The notes below the pieces were generated by a model. The model was not told where the DNA came from. It saw only the letters and a list, made by a program, of their open reading frames with translations, and did no database searches. Of a DNA stretch of 64,000 bases, positions 47,245-54,870 are shown one piece after another; positions within the stretch are counted from its first letter, which is position 1; each line of letters starts with the position of its first letter. Position numbers and translations under genes: made by a program. Source of the DNA: Asticcacaulis sp. SL142 (GTDB taxonomy: Bacteria; Pseudomonadota; Alphaproteobacteria; Caulobacterales; Caulobacteraceae); the NCBI RefSeq assembly GCF_026625745.1, contig NZ_CP113061.1, forward strand, positions 1,327,501-1,391,500, given 5' to 3'.

Positions 47245-47919
47245 GATCTTAACACAGGGTCTTTGGCGAGCGAGGCTTCATACGCGCTTTTGAGGCGCAT
47301 CATGGCCAGGCGCAGTCTGGATTTAACGGTGCCCAACGGTATCGACAGGGCGGCGGCAATTTCACCGTGGGACAGGTCTTCAAAAAACGACAGCCGGATG
47401 ACTTCCATCTGCTCCGGCGGCAGGTTCTGCATCAGGGCGGCCATGGACTTAACCGACTGAGCGGTGATCACCGCGTCATCGGCGGCCCGATCCGGCTCAG
47501 GCGCCCACAGATCTTCGGGCAATTCCTTGACGCGCTGAAGCTTACGCAGATTATCAATGCGCAGATTGCGGGCAATGGCATAGATTCCAAGTCGAACCTT
47601 GAGCTTTACTAGGGTCAAAATAGTGGGCCTTGCGCCAGACATTGAGCAGCGTGTCCTGCGCCAGATCTTCGGCCTCAGACGCATTCATCCCGCGCCCCAT
47701 CATGAAGGCTTTGAGTCTTGGCGCAAACTGCGAAAACAGACGCGCATAGGCCGCCCGGTCGCGATCAACGGCGATTTTAAGGATCAGGGCCTCTACCGTG
47801 GCAGCACGCAGGTCGTCATGAGACATAATGTATGATGCGCCAATCTGAGGGCGCACGTCAAACACTTCCGCGGTGAAGGCGGCGGGGTCCAGGGTCAGGG
47901 TCGACATGCGCTGTTTCAT
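47241..47919 (-). pseudogene. rpoE: ECF sigma factor (RpoE/ECF11-like) with apparent one-base frameshift
   Basis: Region 2 is read in one frame (AYARLFSQFAPRLKAFMMG, then EAEDLAQDTLLNVWRKAHYF...AQGSTW) and region 4 in another (IYAIARNLRIDNLRK...LPPEQMEVIRLSFFEDLSHGEIA, then LGTVKSRLRLAMMRL). They join if one A is removed from GGAATC (plus strand GATTCC, 47583-47588), giving GSTWIYAIARN, the canonical junction. As written no full-length sigma can be made. The surplus base creates a GANTC (CcrM) site, where some long-read assemblies err. The start is uncertain: ATG 47919 lies at the predicted transcription start (leaderless?), with 47907 and 47826 as alternatives. The intact anti-sigma and promoters argue for a sequence error or very recent loss. 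Confidence 0.8.
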
Positions 47920-47926
47920 GACGGTT

Positions 47927-47954
47927 AATACGGCATTAGATTTCAGCCAGATCA
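47927..47954 (-). promoter_or_regulatory. ECF-type promoter of the sigma/anti-sigma operon
   Basis: On the minus strand TGATCT (47954-47949), 16 bases, CGTATT (47932-47927). It matches the divergent promoter at 47979 in both boxes and spacing, and resembles the TGATCC-type -35 of RpoE/ChrR systems. The expected start of transcription is within a few bases of ATG 47919. Confidence 0.65.
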
Positions 47955-47978
47955 CGCAAGCGTAAAAAAATATGCCCT

Positions 47979-48006
47979 TGATCCATGCGTGAGAGGGCGG
48001 CGTATA
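47979..48006 (+). promoter_or_regulatory. ECF-type promoter of the flavoprotein-DUF1365 operon
   Basis: TGATCC (47979-47984), 16 bases, CGTATA (48001-48006), about 32 bases before the flavoprotein ATG, with GAGG at 48027-48030 as ribosome binding site. Same architecture as the divergent promoter at 47927, so both arms are probably read by the same ECF sigma factor. Confidence 0.7.
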
Positions 48007-48037
48007 GGTTGAGTAAGTCAAACCGTGAGGCCCGTGC

Positions 48038-49513
48038 ATGTCCGACAGCCATATTTATGACCCTATCAAGCCGTTTGACCCGCATGGCCCACATGCTGAC
48101 TTCAGCTTTAGCCGCCTGCCACTGGGCGAAGATCGTCAAAGGGTCGCCATCATCGGCACCGGCATTGCCGGACTGTCAGCAGCTTGGATGCTCAAAGACA
48201 GATACGAACTGACGGTGTTTGAAAAAACTGCCAAACCCGGTGGCCATTCCCACAGCTTTAATGCCGGGACAGAAGATGCCCCGCTGTGGATCGACATGGG
48301 TTTTATTGTCTTTAATAACCCTTGTTACCCCAACCTTTTGAATTTGTTTGACCATCTGGGCGTGGCCCATGAGCCGTCAGACATGTCGTTTGGCGTCAGT
48401 GTCGATCAGGACGGGCCGAGGCATCTCGAATATGCCTCAACCAGCCTCAATGGCCTGTTTGCCCAGCGTCGCAACCTGATCCGGCCTCGGTTTTTGAGTC
48501 TGCTTAGCGATATCATGCGCTTTTACAAACACGCGCCGATTGATACCAAGGCCCTGACCTCAGACAGCTACACTTTAGGCGAATATCTGACTGATAAGCG
48601 TTATGGCCGGGCATTTATCGACGATCATCTGCTGCCACAGGCGGCGGCGATCTGGTCAACCTCAGCGCGGGAGATCATGGATTATCCGCTTAAGGCCTTC
48701 ATTGCGTTCTTTGAAAATCACGGCCTGCTGCGCCTGAAAGACCGCGTGCCGTGGCGGACGGTGACGAACGGCTCTCAGGCCTATGTCGAAAAATTGACGG
48801 CGACATTCACAGACCGCATCGTCACCAACACCGCCATCCGAACCGTGATCCGCCATGAGCGCGAAGTCATTGTCATTGATGAGCAAGACCGCGCTCACCG
48901 CTTTGATCATGTGATTTTCGCCACCCATACGCCCGATACGCTGGCCATGCTCGGTGATCCCGATGACATGGAAACCGATATCCTAGGCGGCATCAGCTAC
49001 ACGCCCAACACGGTGGTCCTGCATACCGACGCGAACCTGATGCCCAAGCGCCGCCATGCCTGGTCAAGCTGGAACTATATCGGTAAGGGCGCGGACCATG
49101 ACCGCCAGTTGTGTGTCAGCTACTGGATGAACCGGCTTCAGAACCTGAAAACCGACACGGATTATTTTGTCACCCTCAATCCGGTGACGCCGGTCGATCC
49201 GGCCAAAATCATTTCAGTCGTCGAGTTTGACCACCCGCTGTTTAATGCCCGCGCGCTCAAGTCTCAGCAGCATATTGGGCTTATTCAGGGCGTGCGGCGG
49301 ACGTGGTTTTGTGGGGCGTGGATGGGTCATGGCTTTCACGAAGACGGCCTGCAATCCGGATTGGCGGTGGCGGAAGCCTTGAGCGGGATGAGGCGTCCAT
49401 GGGCGTTTGATCCGGCCCAAAGCCGCATTGCTTGGCGGCCCAAACCGGCCGACTATGCGGCCGATGTAGTTGCCGAGAAACTGAATGAACGCGCCCTTCC
49501 CCGCCCCTGCTGA
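48038..49513 (+). CDS. NAD/FAD-binding amine-oxidase-type flavoprotein
   Basis: The 491-residue protein has the FAD-binding motif VAIIGTGIAGLSAAWML (about 34-50) followed by the E-x-GGHS variant TVFEKTAKPGGHSHSF, as in proteins annotated 'FAD-dependent oxidoreductase' beside DUF1365 and cfa genes. A C-terminal FAD segment WFCGAWMGHGFHEDGLQSG is present. Cytoplasmic or membrane-peripheral. It overlaps DUF1365 by 29 bases. By analogy with Rhodobacter RpoE targets it may desaturate or oxidise methylated acyl chains of lipids; this is inference from context. Confidence 0.85.
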   Translation: MSDSHIYDPIKPFDPHGPHADFSFSRLPLGEDRQRVAIIGTGIAGLSAAWMLKDRYELTVFEKTAKPGGHSHSFNAGTEDAPLWIDMGFIVFNNPCYPNLLNLFDHLGVAHEPSDMSFGVSVDQDGPRHLEYASTSLNGLFAQRRNLIRPRFLSLLSDIMRFYKHAPIDTKALTSDSYTLGEYLTDKRYGRAFIDDHLLPQAAAIWSTSAREIMDYPLKAFIAFFENHGLLRLKDRVPWRTVTNGSQAYVEKLTATFTDRIVTNTAIRTVIRHEREVIVIDEQDRAHRFDHVIFATHTPDTLAMLGDPDDMETDILGGISYTPNTVVLHTDANLMPKRRHAWSSWNYIGKGADHDRQLCVSYWMNRLQNLKTDTDYFVTLNPVTPVDPAKIISVVEFDHPLFNARALKSQQHIGLIQGVRRTWFCGAWMGHGFHEDGLQSGLAVAEALSGMRRPWAFDPAQSRIAWRPKPADYAADVVAEKLNERALPRPC

Positions 49514-50306
49514 GCATAAAATCAACCGGCCAGATGCGCTGGCTGCAGGTCTTTATGCGGGGGATGTGTTGCATGTCCGCTATGCGCCGAAATCGCACCG
49601 GCTGAGCTATAAGGTGTTTCAGGTGCTGCTCGATCTGGATCATCTGGACGCCGACATCAAACCCCTTAAATGGTTATCGCTCAACCGGTTTGGCTGGCTT
49701 AGCTTCCATGAGACCGACCACGGCCCGGATCAGGCCGACACAGCCCGACCACTCAAAGACCGCGTGGTGCGCCATCTGAAATCGCGTGACATGTACGCAG
49801 AAGGCGACCGGTTGTTTTTGCTGACCATGCCGCGGGTGCTGGGCTATGTGTTCAACCCGATCAGCCTCTATTTCGTGCAGGCACCGGATGGCCAGATGCG
49901 CTGTGTGGTCTATGAGGTCAACAACACCTTTGGCGATCGCCACTCTTATGTCTTGCCGGTTGAGACAGCCGCCCGCCACATCCATCAGTACAGCCCCAAA
50001 CGGCTGCATGTGTCACCGTTCATGGACATGGATATGAGCTATGATTTTGACCTGACCGCCCCGCGTGAGACCTTTGCGCTCAAGATCATGCTGCGGCAAA
50101 AGGGAGAGAATATGCTGCTGGCGGCCTTTACAGCCCGGCGTGAGGCCTTGAGCGATAAGGCCCTGATGCAGCAGTTTTGGGGCCTGCCGCTGATGACGCT
50201 GGGGGTCATGGCCGGCATACATTGGGAAGCGCTGAAAATCTGGTTGAAAGGCATCAAGTACCGCCCAAAACCGCCGACGGCTAAATCTTCGGCCTCAGTC
50301 GGGTGA
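49485..50306 (+). CDS. DUF1365 family protein
   Basis: The 273-residue product shows the family blocks LHVRYAPKSHRLSYKVFQVLLDLD, LTMPRVLGYVFNPISLYFVQ, VVYEVNNTFGDRHSYVLP and KRLHVSPFMDMDMSYDF. The biochemical activity of DUF1365 is unknown to me. It starts inside the 3' end of the flavoprotein gene (29-base overlap), so the two are translationally linked. The trio flavoprotein, DUF1365 and Cfa-like enzyme is a recurring module in proteobacteria; here it is divided between the two arms of a divergent ECF regulon. Convergent with lrp, with 11 bases between. Confidence 0.88.
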   Translation: MNAPFPAPAEHKINRPDALAAGLYAGDVLHVRYAPKSHRLSYKVFQVLLDLDHLDADIKPLKWLSLNRFGWLSFHETDHGPDQADTARPLKDRVVRHLKSRDMYAEGDRLFLLTMPRVLGYVFNPISLYFVQAPDGQMRCVVYEVNNTFGDRHSYVLPVETAARHIHQYSPKRLHVSPFMDMDMSYDFDLTAPRETFALKIMLRQKGENMLLAAFTARREALSDKALMQQFWGLPLMTLGVMAGIHWEALKIWLKGIKYRPKPPTAKSSASVG

Positions 50307-50317
50307 TCTGGCGATAC

Positions 50318-50782
50318 CTACAACATTTTGACGGTGCGGATCGAAAACTGCGACACCAGCTTAGAGACCCCCGGCATGGTCGACAGGACATCGCGGTGGA
50401 CATCTTCATAGGACAGGCTGTCGCGCAAGACGATTTTCAGCAGATAATCGGCTTCTCCCGACATCAGGTGACATTCTTCGATCGGTGCGCACGTTAAGGC
50501 GACCTTCTCGAACTTCTCAAAGGTCTCACGACGCTGGTCCTGCAAGGTGACGTGGACAAACACCGTCCCCTGCTTGCCCTGCACATTTTCGGCGATGACG
50601 GCGCGGTAGCCGGTGATGATGCCGCGTTGCTCTAAAATCTTGACGCGGCGGTGGGCCGCTGACGGGCTTAAGCCCACCTTTTCACCCAGTTCCGCCGCCG
50701 TGGCGCGCGCATCCGCCCGCAAAACCTTGATCAGTTCACGATCAAAGGAATCGAGGTCGGAAAATTTGTCGGAATTGGCCAT
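50318..50782 (-). CDS. Lrp/AsnC family regulator, probably of alanine dehydrogenase
   Basis: The 154-residue protein has the winged HTH (DRELIKVLRADARATAAELGEKVGLSPSAAHRRVKILEQRGIITGYRA) and the RAM ligand domain (HVTLQDQRRETFEKF; CHLMSGEADYLLKIVLRD). I use the ATG at 50782 (MANSDKF); an upstream extension to 50839 is not conserved-looking and runs into the operator region. It is divergent from ald, and Lrp-type proteins next to ald commonly activate it in response to alanine. Confidence 0.9.
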   Translation of the reverse strand: MANSDKFSDLDSFDRELIKVLRADARATAAELGEKVGLSPSAAHRRVKILEQRGIITGYRAVIAENVQGKQGTVFVHVTLQDQRRETFEKFEKVALTCAPIEECHLMSGEADYLLKIVLRDSLSYEDVHRDVLSTMPGVSKLVSQFSIRTVKML

Positions 50783-50820
50783 GAAATTGAGATTATATCG
50801 CGCAACTTGGCAATTCAAGC

Positions 50821-50832
50821 TGCAAATTTGCA
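50821..50832. promoter_or_regulatory. Palindrome TGCAAATTTGCA in the lrp-ald region
   Basis: A perfect 12-bp AT-centred palindrome between the divergent regulator and ald, about 39 bases from the regulator start. Its form suits an Lrp/AsnC-type operator. Candidate only. Confidence 0.45.
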
Positions 50833-50875
50833 AAAACATCTTACGGCTTTCGTATCATTATCAACAAAATAACCC

Positions 50876-50897
50876 TGTGATCACAACAGGCTATAAT
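50876..50897 (+). promoter_or_regulatory. ald promoter: palindrome TGTGATCACA and perfect TATAAT
   Basis: TATAAT at 50892-50897 is followed by the ald start after 26 bases, with AGGAGG at 50912-50917. No good -35 exists; instead the perfect palindrome TGTGATCACA (50876-50885) occupies the spacer region, as expected for a regulator-dependent promoter. Confidence 0.5.
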
Positions 50898-50923
50898 CAC
50901 TGGAAACCGACAGGAGGTCGCTC

Positions 50924-52036
50924 ATGAAAATAAGCGTTCCGAAGGAAATCAAGAACCACGAATATCGGGTGGGCTTAGTGCCGGATTCGGTGGCGGAGCT
51001 TACCCACCACGGCCACGAGGTCTATGTGGAAACACTGGCCGGGGACGCCATTGGCTTTTCGGATAAGGACTATCTGGCCGTCGGTGCGGTCATTGTCGCC
51101 ACTGCCGAAGAGGTCTTCGCCGTCGGTGACCTGATCGTCAAGGTCAAGGAACCGCAGCTTCACGAATGTGCCCGCCTGCACCCCCATCAGACCCTGTTCA
51201 CCTATCTGCATCTGGCCGCTGACAAACCGCAGGCCCAGGCCCTGATGGCGTCGGGGGCGACCTGCATCGCCTATGAGACCGTGACCGAGCCGCAAGGGGG
51301 CCTGCCTCTGCTGCGCCCCATGTCCGAAGTGGCGGGCCGGCTCTCGGTTCAGGTCGGGGCCGTTTATCTGCATAAGGCTTACGGTGGACGCGGCGTCCTG
51401 TTGGGCGGGGTGCCCGGGGTGGCACCGGGCAAGGTCGTGATCATCGGCGGCGGGGTTGCGGGCCTCAATGCCGCCCAGATGGCGGTGGGCCTTCATGCCG
51501 ATGTCACGGTGCTTGATATCTCAGCCCATAAGCTGATTGAGATCGACCAGACCTATCAGGGGCGCATCAAAACCGCCTACGCCTCAAAGGCCGCCATTGC
51601 CGCCGCCGTCAGGGAGGCTGACCTCGTGATCGGGGCCGTGCTGATCCCCGGAGCGGCTGCCCCTAAGCTGGTTACCCGCGATATGGTCAAGTCGATGAAG
51701 ACAGGTGCGGTCATGGTTGACATTGCGATTGATCAGGGCGGCTGCTTTGAAACTTCACGCCCGACCTCGCATCAGGACCCGATCTATATCGAAGACGGCG
51801 TTGTCCATTACTGCGTCACCAATATGCCGGGGGCTGTGGCGCGCACATCGGCTCTGGCTTTGAATAACGCGACCTTGCCGTTTGTGCTCAAGATGGTGCG
51901 GCAGGGTGTCGCAGGGGCCTTGTCCAGCGATCCCCACCTGCGCGCAGGCCTTAATATTCAAGGCGGAAAGATCACCCACTGCGCGGTGGCAGACGCCTTA
52001 AATCTTGACTATAGCGGACTTGAAACCGCGACCTGA
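50924..52036 (+). CDS. ald: Alanine dehydrogenase
   Basis: NAD-dependent oxidative deamination of L-alanine to pyruvate and ammonia. The 370-residue protein has KEIKNHEYRVGLVP with the substrate Arg, KVKEP with the catalytic Lys, LFTYLHLAADK with the catalytic His, the Rossmann motif VIIGGGVAGLNAAQMA, and DIAIDQGGCFETSRPTSH with the catalytic Asp. AGGAGG lies 6 bases before the ATG. Divergent from an Lrp-type regulator. Confidence 0.96.
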   Translation: MKISVPKEIKNHEYRVGLVPDSVAELTHHGHEVYVETLAGDAIGFSDKDYLAVGAVIVATAEEVFAVGDLIVKVKEPQLHECARLHPHQTLFTYLHLAADKPQAQALMASGATCIAYETVTEPQGGLPLLRPMSEVAGRLSVQVGAVYLHKAYGGRGVLLGGVPGVAPGKVVIIGGGVAGLNAAQMAVGLHADVTVLDISAHKLIEIDQTYQGRIKTAYASKAAIAAAVREADLVIGAVLIPGAAAPKLVTRDMVKSMKTGAVMVDIAIDQGGCFETSRPTSHQDPIYIEDGVVHYCVTNMPGAVARTSALALNNATLPFVLKMVRQGVAGALSSDPHLRAGLNIQGGKITHCAVADALNLDYSGLETAT

Positions 52037-52124
52037 AGCCCCATATCAGGTCTACGAGCGATGCGACTGTTCTTCCCCCTTGCAGTCTCCGCTCCTGCGT
52101 AGAGCGCCAAACGCGCTTTACCCC

Positions 52125-52164
52125 AAAGGACGCTCGAACCGCCCCCCGTTCGGGCGTCCTTTTT
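52125..52164 (+). terminator. Strong intrinsic terminator after ald
   Basis: AAAGGACGCTCGAAC (52125-52139) pairs with GTTCGGGCGTCCTTT (52148-52162) through 15 bp with one G-U, loop CGCCCCCC, and five T residues at the end. It lies about 90 bases after the ald stop codon. Confidence 0.92.
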
Positions 52165-52246
52165 CATGTGTATTTTACGGCTAATCAATCGGTTGATTTT
52201 GATCTATAGTCACGTTTCAGATCAATCATAAGAGCAAAGCCGCCGC

Positions 52247-52801
52247 ATGACAGGGAACGCCGCCAATACCCGCCCAAAACCCGTAAGCCGTCCGGCACCG
52301 GGTCGCACCCATATCCGCCAGATCAAGGCGGATGAGCTTTATATCGTGCAGTCTCTGGCCCAGCGGATATGGCCCAACAGCTATGACGGCGTGATCGCGC
52401 CGCACCAGATCGACGCCATGCTGGCCGAAATCTATGCGCTTGATACGCTGGAGCGGGACATGGACGCGCTGGGGCATGTGTTCTGGATCATCAGCTACGC
52501 CGTGCCCGGTGAGCCGCCGGTCGATACGGGCTTTGCCTCAGCCTATAAGGATGGCTCAACCCTGTGGATCAAGAAGCTTTATATCCTGCCGGAATATCAG
52601 GGGCTGGGGCTGGGCAAGGCGTTAATGCATCAGGCGCTTGAGTACTTTGCCCCCGCCACGCACCTGTCGCTCTATGTCAATAAGGGCAACGAAAAGGCCA
52701 TCGACTATTACAAATATAACGGCCTTCAGGTCATTACCGAAGTGCCGGTGCGCATGGGCCCGTTTGACTTTACCGACTATATTATGACGAAGGCGTTGTA
52801 G
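52247..52801 (+). CDS. GNAT family N-acetyltransferase
   Basis: The 184-residue product has the GNAT core: IRQIKADELYIVQSLAQRIW, KLYILPEYQGLGLGKALMHQAL (acetyl-CoA loop QGLGLGKA), and LYVNKGNEKAIDYYKYNGLQV. The acceptor is unknown. Upstream is a short inverted repeat AATCAA-TCGG-TTGATT (52183-52198) that might be an operator. Convergent with the CPBP gene, 6 bases apart. Confidence 0.88.
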   Translation: MTGNAANTRPKPVSRPAPGRTHIRQIKADELYIVQSLAQRIWPNSYDGVIAPHQIDAMLAEIYALDTLERDMDALGHVFWIISYAVPGEPPVDTGFASAYKDGSTLWIKKLYILPEYQGLGLGKALMHQALEYFAPATHLSLYVNKGNEKAIDYYKYNGLQVITEVPVRMGPFDFTDYIMTKAL

Positions 52802-52807
52802 GTTTTT

Positions 52808-53317
52808 CTACATTAGCTCTGCAAGGCTTGGTCCGCCGAAAAAGCTTTTCCAAGCCCAGACCAACACACCATGAAATAAAACGGCGGGCCATAGTGAGCC
52901 TGTGCGATAGCGCATGCATGCACAGGCGGTTCCTAATATAGCCGCACATATCAAAAATTCCGGTTTCAGGAACAGCGTAGCCCCCTTGAGAAAGGTCGTG
53001 GCTTCGATCACATGCCACAGAATGAACAGGCCGATACCAAATCCAAACCACTGTTGGGCCCGCGGCCCCTCTCCGGCATCCGGAATCAACACACCCCGAA
53101 AGAAAAGCTCTTCGGTAAAGGCGGGCACCAGCATGACGAACAAAAGACTCTGCCAAATGCCTTTGGCTTCGACCTGCCAGACAATCAGGCTGGTCGCGTA
53201 TGCTATCGTGCCTATCAGGCCCGTTGCGGTTACGGCGATAAAAAGACATTCCTGCCAGCCTTGACGCGAAGGCCATGTCAGCAATGAATTTAGGGCGCGC
53301 CTGTAAAGCTTTGTCAT
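52808..53317 (-). CDS. CPBP family intramembrane metalloprotease (CAAX-type)
   Basis: A 169-residue protein with about four hydrophobic segments and the CPBP motifs: EELFFRGVL (EExxxR), ILWHVIEA (FxxxH type) and LFHGVLVWAW (HxxxN/B variant). Family members cleave or process membrane substrates; some only bind. Shorter than most members. Its start overlaps the stop of the Sel1-repeat gene as TAATG, so the two are translated together. Confidence 0.82.
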   Translation of the reverse strand: MTKLYRRALNSLLTWPSRQGWQECLFIAVTATGLIGTIAYATSLIVWQVEAKGIWQSLLFVMLVPAFTEELFFRGVLIPDAGEGPRAQQWFGFGIGLFILWHVIEATTFLKGATLFLKPEFLICAAILGTACACMRYRTGSLWPAVLFHGVLVWAWKSFFGGPSLAELM

Positions 53318-53976
53318 TACTCAGTAACAGTAGGCGGTGGGGCCTGATCACCAGGATTTAGATAGCCGGGTGATAACGCTACGGGCTTAACTGCCTCATC
53401 CAGATACTCCGCCGCCTTGGCCTTTTCCTCCGGCGTAAGTTGATCAAACAACGCCTGCGCCCGCACGGCGGCGGCCTGATCGCCGTCCTTGGCCAGACGT
53501 GAAAACTCAACATAGGCCCTGAGCAGGTTTTTGTCCGTCCCTATACCCCTTTCCAACATGTCGGCGGCTTTAAAGCGCGCGACAGCGTGATCCTTGAAAC
53601 CGGCCTTTTGGTACCAGCCAAAGGCCTCAGCTTCGTTACGGGGCACACCCTCCCCACGCATCAGCTTTTCGGCCAGAATGTACTGCGACCCGCCGTGCCC
53701 CTGCTCAGCTGCCAGACGATACCACTTCGCAGCCTCAGTCTTATCGACCGGCACCGAAAAGCCGTAGTCATAGATTTCGGCCATGCGCACCTGCGCCGAC
53801 AGTTTACCGCCCTCGGCCGCCTTACGCTCGACCTCGATCGGGTCAGGATAGGCCTGAATGCCCCAATTGTCATAGGCGACATAACCAAAGCCCGCCAGCA
53901 CGGCCACAATCGGCACCACATAGACCCAGATTTTCCAATTTTGCTTAGTCCGTTTGTTCATGTCCCGGATCGCCAT
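53317..53976 (-). CDS. Membrane-anchored Sel1-repeat protein
   Basis: A 219-residue protein with a short basic N-terminus, one membrane segment (about 17-36) and then tandem Sel1-type helical repeats (AAEGGKLSAQVRMAEIYDYG, then AAKWYRLAAEQGHGGSQYILAEKLMRG and the following AFGWYQKAG unit) in what should be the periplasm, ending in a Pro-rich tail. Such repeats are protein-binding scaffolds. The start is uncertain between ATG 53976, with AGGA just upstream, and ATG 53961; a GTG at 53988 is also open. Coupled to the CPBP gene downstream. Partner unknown. Confidence 0.78.
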   Translation of the reverse strand: MAIRDMNKRTKQNWKIWVYVVPIVAVLAGFGYVAYDNWGIQAYPDPIEVERKAAEGGKLSAQVRMAEIYDYGFSVPVDKTEAAKWYRLAAEQGHGGSQYILAEKLMRGEGVPRNEAEAFGWYQKAGFKDHAVARFKAADMLERGIGTDKNLLRAYVEFSRLAKDGDQAAAVRAQALFDQLTPEEKAKAAEYLDEAVKPVALSPGYLNPGDQAPPPTVTE

Positions 53977-54045
53977 ATTTCCTGTCACGCAGATCAGGTA
54001 TGACGTTATCCTCTTTTGTAGTATTTTTAAATATCGCGCATCTTT

Positions 54046-54080
54046 CCAAAAACCGCTTCACACTTTTTTGGTATGCGCTT
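54046..54080. repeat. Small hairpin repeat, family D copy 3
   Basis: CCAAAAA (54046-54052), loop CCGCTTCACAC, TTTTTTGG (54064-54071), then TATGCGCTT. The loop and tail match the copies at 18135 and 24498 while the stem ends vary in a paired fashion. Confidence 0.7.
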
Positions 54081-54110
54081 TAAAAAATCGCGTATAACAC
54101 CTACATAACC

Positions 54111-54134
54111 AAAAGCGGGTGATCGCCCGCTTTT
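54111..54134. terminator. Bidirectional terminator-like hairpin upstream of lemA
   Basis: AAAAGCGGGT (54111-54120), GATC, GCCCGCTTTT (54125-54134): a 10-bp stem with one G-U and A/T tracts on both sides. It lies between the divergent Sel1 and lemA genes, so it has no upstream gene to terminate in either direction. It may insulate the two promoters or act as a 5' UTR element of lemA. Confidence 0.6.
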
Positions 54135-54164
54135 GACACATGAGCATTCGAGGGAGCTCTTCAT

Positions 54165-54851
54165 ATGCAATTCGCAGCTAAACTGGGCCAATCAAGACTG
54201 GGTAAGCGTATCGCGGCCTTTGCCGCACTGGCCGCCGCTGCTGTCACCTTATCCGCCTGCGGATTCAACACCATTCCGACCAAGCAGGAAGCCACCAAGG
54301 CCAAGTGGGCCGACGTGCAGTCGCAATATCAGCGCCGCGCTGACTTGATCCCCAATCTGGTCTCAACCGTTCAGGGCGCCGCCATTCAGGAGCGCACGAC
54401 CCTGACCGAAGTGGTCGAAGCCCGCGCCAAGGCGACATCGGTCAATGTGGATGCGTCCACCATCACCGATCCGGCCAAGTTCCAGCAGTTTCAGCAGGCT
54501 CAGGACGGCCTGTCGTCGGCTCTGGGCCGCCTGATGGTCGTCGTTGAGCGTTACCCTGACCTAAAATCGAACCAGAACTTCCTGGCCCTGCAATCGCAAT
54601 TAGAAGGCACGGAAAACCGCATTAATATTGCTCGCAACGATTACAACGAATCGGCGCGCGATTTTAACACGACCTTACGCACCTTCCCGTCGATCGTGTG
54701 GGCCAAGACCATCTATGGCGGCGAAAAGCCGTTCGAGTATTTCCAGGCCGCGGCTGGCGCTCAGAACGCCCCTTCGGTTAATTTCGATGGCTTAAAGCCG
54801 TCTGATCCGGCACCGGCAGCCCCGGCTGCCGCACCCGCCACAGTTCAGTAG
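54165..54851 (+). CDS. lemA: LemA family lipoprotein
   Basis: A 228-residue protein with a signal peptide ending in a lipobox (LSAC, Cys about residue 32) and the LemA helical domain: WADVQSQYQRRADLIPNLVSTVQG, NQNFLALQSQLEGTENRINIARNDYNESARDFNTTLRTFPS. An Ala/Pro tail follows. Family function is unclear. GGGAG lies 8 bases before the ATG. First of a lemA-TPM-TPM operon, with 19 bases to the next gene. Confidence 0.94.
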   Translation: MQFAAKLGQSRLGKRIAAFAALAAAAVTLSACGFNTIPTKQEATKAKWADVQSQYQRRADLIPNLVSTVQGAAIQERTTLTEVVEARAKATSVNVDASTITDPAKFQQFQQAQDGLSSALGRLMVVVERYPDLKSNQNFLALQSQLEGTENRINIARNDYNESARDFNTTLRTFPSIVWAKTIYGGEKPFEYFQAAAGAQNAPSVNFDGLKPSDPAPAAPAAAPATVQ

Positions 54852-54870
54852 TTGATTTAGACCGCACCCC

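Noticed and set aside
47241-47684. Treating the two sigma-factor frames as separate genes
   Set aside because: Region 2 and region 4 are split exactly where one base restores a single ECF sigma factor; neither half is a functional sigma alone.
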